A DNA stretch of 40,633 nt, from contig DURQ01000043.1 in the NCBI GenBank assembly GCA_012840725.1, positions 1 to 40,633 on the forward strand. The letters are read 5' to 3'. The notes under the pieces are model-generated. The model was not told the origin of the DNA. It made no database searches and saw nothing but the letters and a program-made list of their open reading frames with translations. The DNA comes from Bacillota bacterium (GTDB taxonomy: Bacteria; Bacillota; Limnochordia; Darwinibacteriales; Darwinibacteriaceae). Each line of letters begins with the position of its first letter. Within the stretch, counting starts at the first letter, position 1. This document shows, one piece after another, positions 38,151-40,633 of the stretch. The translations under genes were made by a program, and so were the position numbers.

Positions 38151-39413
38151 ATGATGCTTTCAGATGAAGAAGTCCTCAGGCGAAGGCAAGAGCTGGAAGA
38201 GCGCCGCGCCTGGAAACGCAAGAACCGCCGCAGGCAGATCATCTTTTATTCCTTGTTTTTTGCCATTGGTATCATCCTTATGGTCTTTACTGCCCGCTAC
38301 ACCTACCTCCGGCAGGCTGCAGCCACGAACGCCGGTGGAACTGATGAAGGGCGTATGCTGGTGCTGTTTTTGGGCACCGACGATAAGCTCGAGGCAAGTA
38401 CAAGGGCGGATACGATCATCCTGTTGTCTGTGGACACCAAAACCGGCGATGTTGGGGCACTGTCCATCCCCAGGGACACCAGGGTGTGGTCGCCTTCTCG
38501 GCAGCGCTGGGAGCGCATCAACGCGCTGTACGCCCACGGCGGGGCGAAACTGGTCATGGAGGCTGTTTCGCAGCTGGTTGGGATGTCTGTCCGCTACTAC
38601 GTCCACACTGACTTCAACGGCTTTGAGCAGCTCGTGGATATCTTGGGCGGTGTGGAAATCACCGTTGAGAAGCGCATGCAGTATGTGGACAAGGCCCAAG
38701 GCTTGGAAATCGATCTTTATCCCGGGACGCAGGTTTTGAACGGGGCCAAGGCCCTGCAGTATGTCCGCTACCGCGATGGCTTGGGCGATATTTCCTTGGT
38801 CGATCCCTTTGGCGAGAGTTATGGAGGCCGGGTAGAGCGGCAGAGGAAGTTCGTGGAAGCCCTGGCGGACAAGATGCTCAGTTCGACTGGCCTGGTAAGG
38901 CTGCCGCAGCTGGTTGCCCAGATGTTCAAGATCATCGATACCAACATGCCATGGGAGACTGTGCTGTCCCTCGCTGTATCGGCAGGCAAGTTCTCTGTAG
39001 ACAAAATGCAGACCGCCGTTCTGCCCGGTAACAGCCAGGTGATGGGCAGTGAGGGCTGGTACTGGATTGTCAACGAACAGAAGGCTGCTCAGGTGATCGA
39101 TACCATTGTCAAGGGAAGGCCCGAACCTCTGCAGCTGGTTGTACTGAACGGCAGCGGACGGGCCGGGATCGCCTCGCAGGTCAGCGATCTGCTGAAGGAG
39201 TACGGCTATACCGTGGTATCCTACGGCAATGCCGACCACTTCAACCATGCCTCAACTTTGGTTGTGACTGCGCCCAAAAACGCGGAGCGGGTCAAGCCTT
39301 TAGCTGAGTTTCTCGGCGCTTCCATCCAGGAGGAAGCTGGGGCAGGATCGGAAGTGACCGTGATAATAGGTAAGGACTTTAACCCAAACAGGGAGAGGAG
39401 AGTGGGGATTTGA
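38151..39413 (+). CDS. LytR-CpsA-Psr (LCP) family cell-wall ligase
   Basis: Protein of 420 aa from ATG 38151 or the adjacent ATG 38154, after AGGGAGGGGGG. A charged cytoplasmic start precedes one membrane helix (about 28-50). The LCP domain (about 80-245) shows RADTIILLSVDTKTG, LSIPRDTRVW, HTDFNGFEQLVDILGGVEI, ALQYVRYRD and the late RVERQRKFVEAL Arg cluster that grips the polyprenyl pyrophosphate. A LytR_C domain (about 325-412, LQLVVLNGSGRAGIA) follows. LCP enzymes attach teichoic acids or other glycopolymers to peptidoglycan. It overlaps rsfS by 4 nt, an order common in clostridia. Confidence 0.94.
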   Translation: MMLSDEEVLRRRQELEERRAWKRKNRRRQIIFYSLFFAIGIILMVFTARYTYLRQAAATNAGGTDEGRMLVLFLGTDDKLEASTRADTIILLSVDTKTGDVGALSIPRDTRVWSPSRQRWERINALYAHGGAKLVMEAVSQLVGMSVRYYVHTDFNGFEQLVDILGGVEITVEKRMQYVDKAQGLEIDLYPGTQVLNGAKALQYVRYRDGLGDISLVDPFGESYGGRVERQRKFVEALADKMLSSTGLVRLPQLVAQMFKIIDTNMPWETVLSLAVSAGKFSVDKMQTAVLPGNSQVMGSEGWYWIVNEQKAAQVIDTIVKGRPEPLQLVVLNGSGRAGIASQVSDLLKEYGYTVVSYGNADHFNHASTLVVTAPKNAERVKPLAEFLGASIQEEAGAGSEVTVIIGKDFNPNRERRVGI

Positions 39414-39763
39414 CCGAAGCCAGCGCCGTGAGGATAGCCAAGGCTGCTGCTCGCGCCGCAGACGACAAGAAGGCTGACGATGTGCAGGTTCTGAAGATGC
39501 CTGAGGTGATGGCAGAAACGGAGTACTTCGTGATCTGCAGCGCCGAGACCCACGTGCAGGTGCGGACCATCGTCGATGCGGTGGTCGATGCTCTGGCCAA
39601 AGAGGGCGTGAAGCCGCTGCGCCAAGAGGGCGGGCCCGGCAACAGCTGGATTCTCTTGGACTTCGGAGCGGTCATTGTCCATGTCTTCCTGGAGGGAGAC
39701 CGTGAATACTATTCTCTGGAGCGGCTCTGGGCCGATGCCCAGCCTGTGGCCTGGGATGCCTGA
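39410..39763 (+). CDS. rsfS: Ribosome silencing factor RsfS
   Basis: Protein of 117 aa starting at TTG 39410 within the LCP stop (TTGA overlap). RsfS binds L14 on the large subunit and prevents subunit joining when nutrients are low. Family landmarks are DDKKADDVQVLKM, YFVICSAETHVQVRTIVDAV, the GGPGNSWILLDFGAVIVHVF core and YYSLERLWADA near the end. It overlaps the next gene by 8 nt. Gene order nadD-(LCP)-rsfS-yqeM matches Bacillota. Confidence 0.96.
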   Translation: MTEASAVRIAKAAARAADDKKADDVQVLKMPEVMAETEYFVICSAETHVQVRTIVDAVVDALAKEGVKPLRQEGGPGNSWILLDFGAVIVHVFLEGDREYYSLERLWADAQPVAWDA

Positions 39764-40517
39764 AGCTTACTCCATCCTGGCCAGGTTCTACGACCTCTGC
39801 ATGGAAGCGGATTACGCTGAGTGGGTGGATTATCTGCTGGAACTGTGCAGATACCACGATCATGCACCGCACACGGTTGTCGATCTGGGCTGCGGTACGG
39901 GCAACTTGACCCTACCCCTGGCGGAGCTGGGCTGCCAGCTCACCGGCGTCGATCTGTCCCCGGCCATGGTGGCCGAGGCGCGCCGCAAAGCTGCGCAGCG
40001 CGGGCTGGATATTGCCTTCCATGCAGCCGATCTCCGGACGTTTTCCCCAGTTGAGGGTGCATTCGATACGGCCATCAGCGGTTGCGATGTCCTGAATTAC
40101 TGCACAACAAAAGAGGATCTCCGGGCCGCGTTCGCCAGCGTCAAGCGGCTCCTGGCGCCGGGCGGTCTCTGGCTCTTTGACTTGAATTCTTCCTGGAAGC
40201 TGCGGGAACTTTATGGTAACCAGTCCTACGCCGACCTGCGCGAGGACTTCGCCTATTTTTGGGACAATGCTTACGATGAGGCGGCGGGCGTCTGCACCAT
40301 GGACCTCACTTTCTTCGTGCTGACGCCGGATGGTAAGTATGAACGGGTCGCGGAACGCCACGTTCAGAAACTGTGGCTTCCTGAGCAGATTTCGGAGCTG
40401 TGCGATGAGTTTGGCTTTGCCCTGCTGAGCTGCTGTGATTTCCCGACCTTGGACCCTGCAAGTGCCGAAGGGGAGAGGTGGCAGTTTGTGGTAAAGAAGC
40501 CGGAGGAACCAAATTAG
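39756..40517 (+). CDS. yqeM: YqeM-type SAM-dependent methyltransferase
   Basis: Class I methyltransferase of 253 aa; start ATG 39756 (MPEAYSILARFYDLCM) overlaps the rsfS end by 8 nt, and the N-terminus reads like YqeM. The SAM-binding motif VVDLGCGTGN (41-50), the acidic GVDLS after strand 2 and the LLAPGGLWLFDLNS segment are clear. YqeM follows rsfS in B. subtilis as well; its substrate is unknown. A terminator follows at 40541-40566. Confidence 0.9.
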   Translation: MPEAYSILARFYDLCMEADYAEWVDYLLELCRYHDHAPHTVVDLGCGTGNLTLPLAELGCQLTGVDLSPAMVAEARRKAAQRGLDIAFHAADLRTFSPVEGAFDTAISGCDVLNYCTTKEDLRAAFASVKRLLAPGGLWLFDLNSSWKLRELYGNQSYADLREDFAYFWDNAYDEAAGVCTMDLTFFVLTPDGKYERVAERHVQKLWLPEQISELCDEFGFALLSCCDFPTLDPASAEGERWQFVVKKPEEPN

Positions 40518-40540
40518 AAGAACGCTGGAGATGAAAATGG

Positions 40541-40566
40541 AGAAGCACCTTGGCGGTGCTTCTTTT
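40541..40566. terminator. Intrinsic terminator after yqeM
   Basis: Perfect nine-base stem AGAAGCACC / GGTGCTTCT with a 5-nt loop, then TTT. It ends the obg-to-yqeM run and has a T-rich flank on the opposite strand too, so it may serve a convergent gene. Confidence 0.87.
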
Positions 40567-40569
40567 GGT

Positions 40570-40633
40570 CTATGGGTTTCTGAATCCCGTGGGGCGCTGC
40601 GTCCCGAGCAGTTCCTGTTCGGCCAGGGCGATC
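40570..40633 (-). CDS. Possible 3' end of a convergent gene
   Basis: On the minus strand the last 61 bases read as 20 sense codons ending in TAG at 40572-40570, with C-terminal residues AEQELLGTQRPTGFRNP. A terminator lies right beyond the stop, which would suit a converging gene. Twenty residues are too few to identify or confirm it. Confidence 0.25.
   Translation of the reverse strand, partial: IALAEQELLGTQRPTGFRNP

Overview
The window is an almost gap-free, mostly plus-strand stretch of a bacterial chromosome, high in GC by eye (perhaps 55-60%). It looks like a spore-forming, Gram-positive-type member of the Bacillota (Clostridia/Limnochordia-like). The reasons are the gene order (valS-folC-SPOR protein-maf-radC-mreBCD-minCD-spoIVFB-rplU-prp-rpmA-obg, then nadD-LCP-rsfS-yqeM), which follows the Bacillus subtilis arrangement, together with a valine T-box leader, a CIRCE element, an L27 with a Prp-cleavable N-terminus, GatCAB, and several sporulation-type proteins. 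MinE accompanies MinCD, as in many clostridia but not in Bacillus. About half of the genes use GTG or TTG starts. I cannot name the species.

Layout. 1-1.6 kb: 3' part of tsaD and a ComB-family phosphatase. 1.65-3.7 kb: HrcA/CIRCE-type groESL operon. 3.8-6.3 kb: purine/histidine genes hpt, guaA and hisIE; the guaA product has a shrunken, catalytically dead glutaminase domain. 6.3-7.04 kb: the one clear minus-strand gene, a lipoprotein with a SleB-type cell-wall hydrolase domain. 7.2-14.5 kb: pcrA-ligA-gatC-gatA-gatB, tightly overlapping. 14.6-15.9 kb: a divergent Lgt-like membrane protein and a Fur-family regulator. 15.87-20.1 kb: promoter, T-box leader, valS and folC. 20.1-21.9 kb: a SPOR-domain protein in the spoIIB position, spoIID and a small unknown gene. 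22.0-30.5 kb: maf, radC and the shape/division/sporulation block mreB-mreC-mreD-PBP2-minC-minD-minE-small membrane protein-spoIVFB. 30.6-34.7 kb: radical-SAM/DUF2344 pair and RNase E/G. 34.75-40.5 kb: promoter and leader, rplU-prp-rpmA, then obg-yhbY-nadD-LCP-rsfS-yqeM, closed by a terminator.

How it fits together. Most of the window is housekeeping: translation fidelity and ribosome assembly (tsaD, gatCAB, valS, rng, L21, L27, Prp, Obg, YhbY, RsfS), DNA repair (PcrA, LigA, RadC), cell shape and division (MreBCD, PBP2, MinCDE, LCP protein) and sporulation (SPOR protein, SpoIID, SpoIVFB, perhaps ComB and the SleB-like lipoprotein). I found no CRISPR array, phage, insertion sequence, tRNA or rRNA. 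I do not see a wholly new multi-gene system. The most unusual items are the GMP synthase with a degenerate glutaminase remnant, the Lgt-like protein lacking the catalytic signature, a stub gene in the spoIVFA position preceded by a nested hairpin that holds its ribosome-binding site, and a hairpin that buries the spoIID ribosome-binding site.
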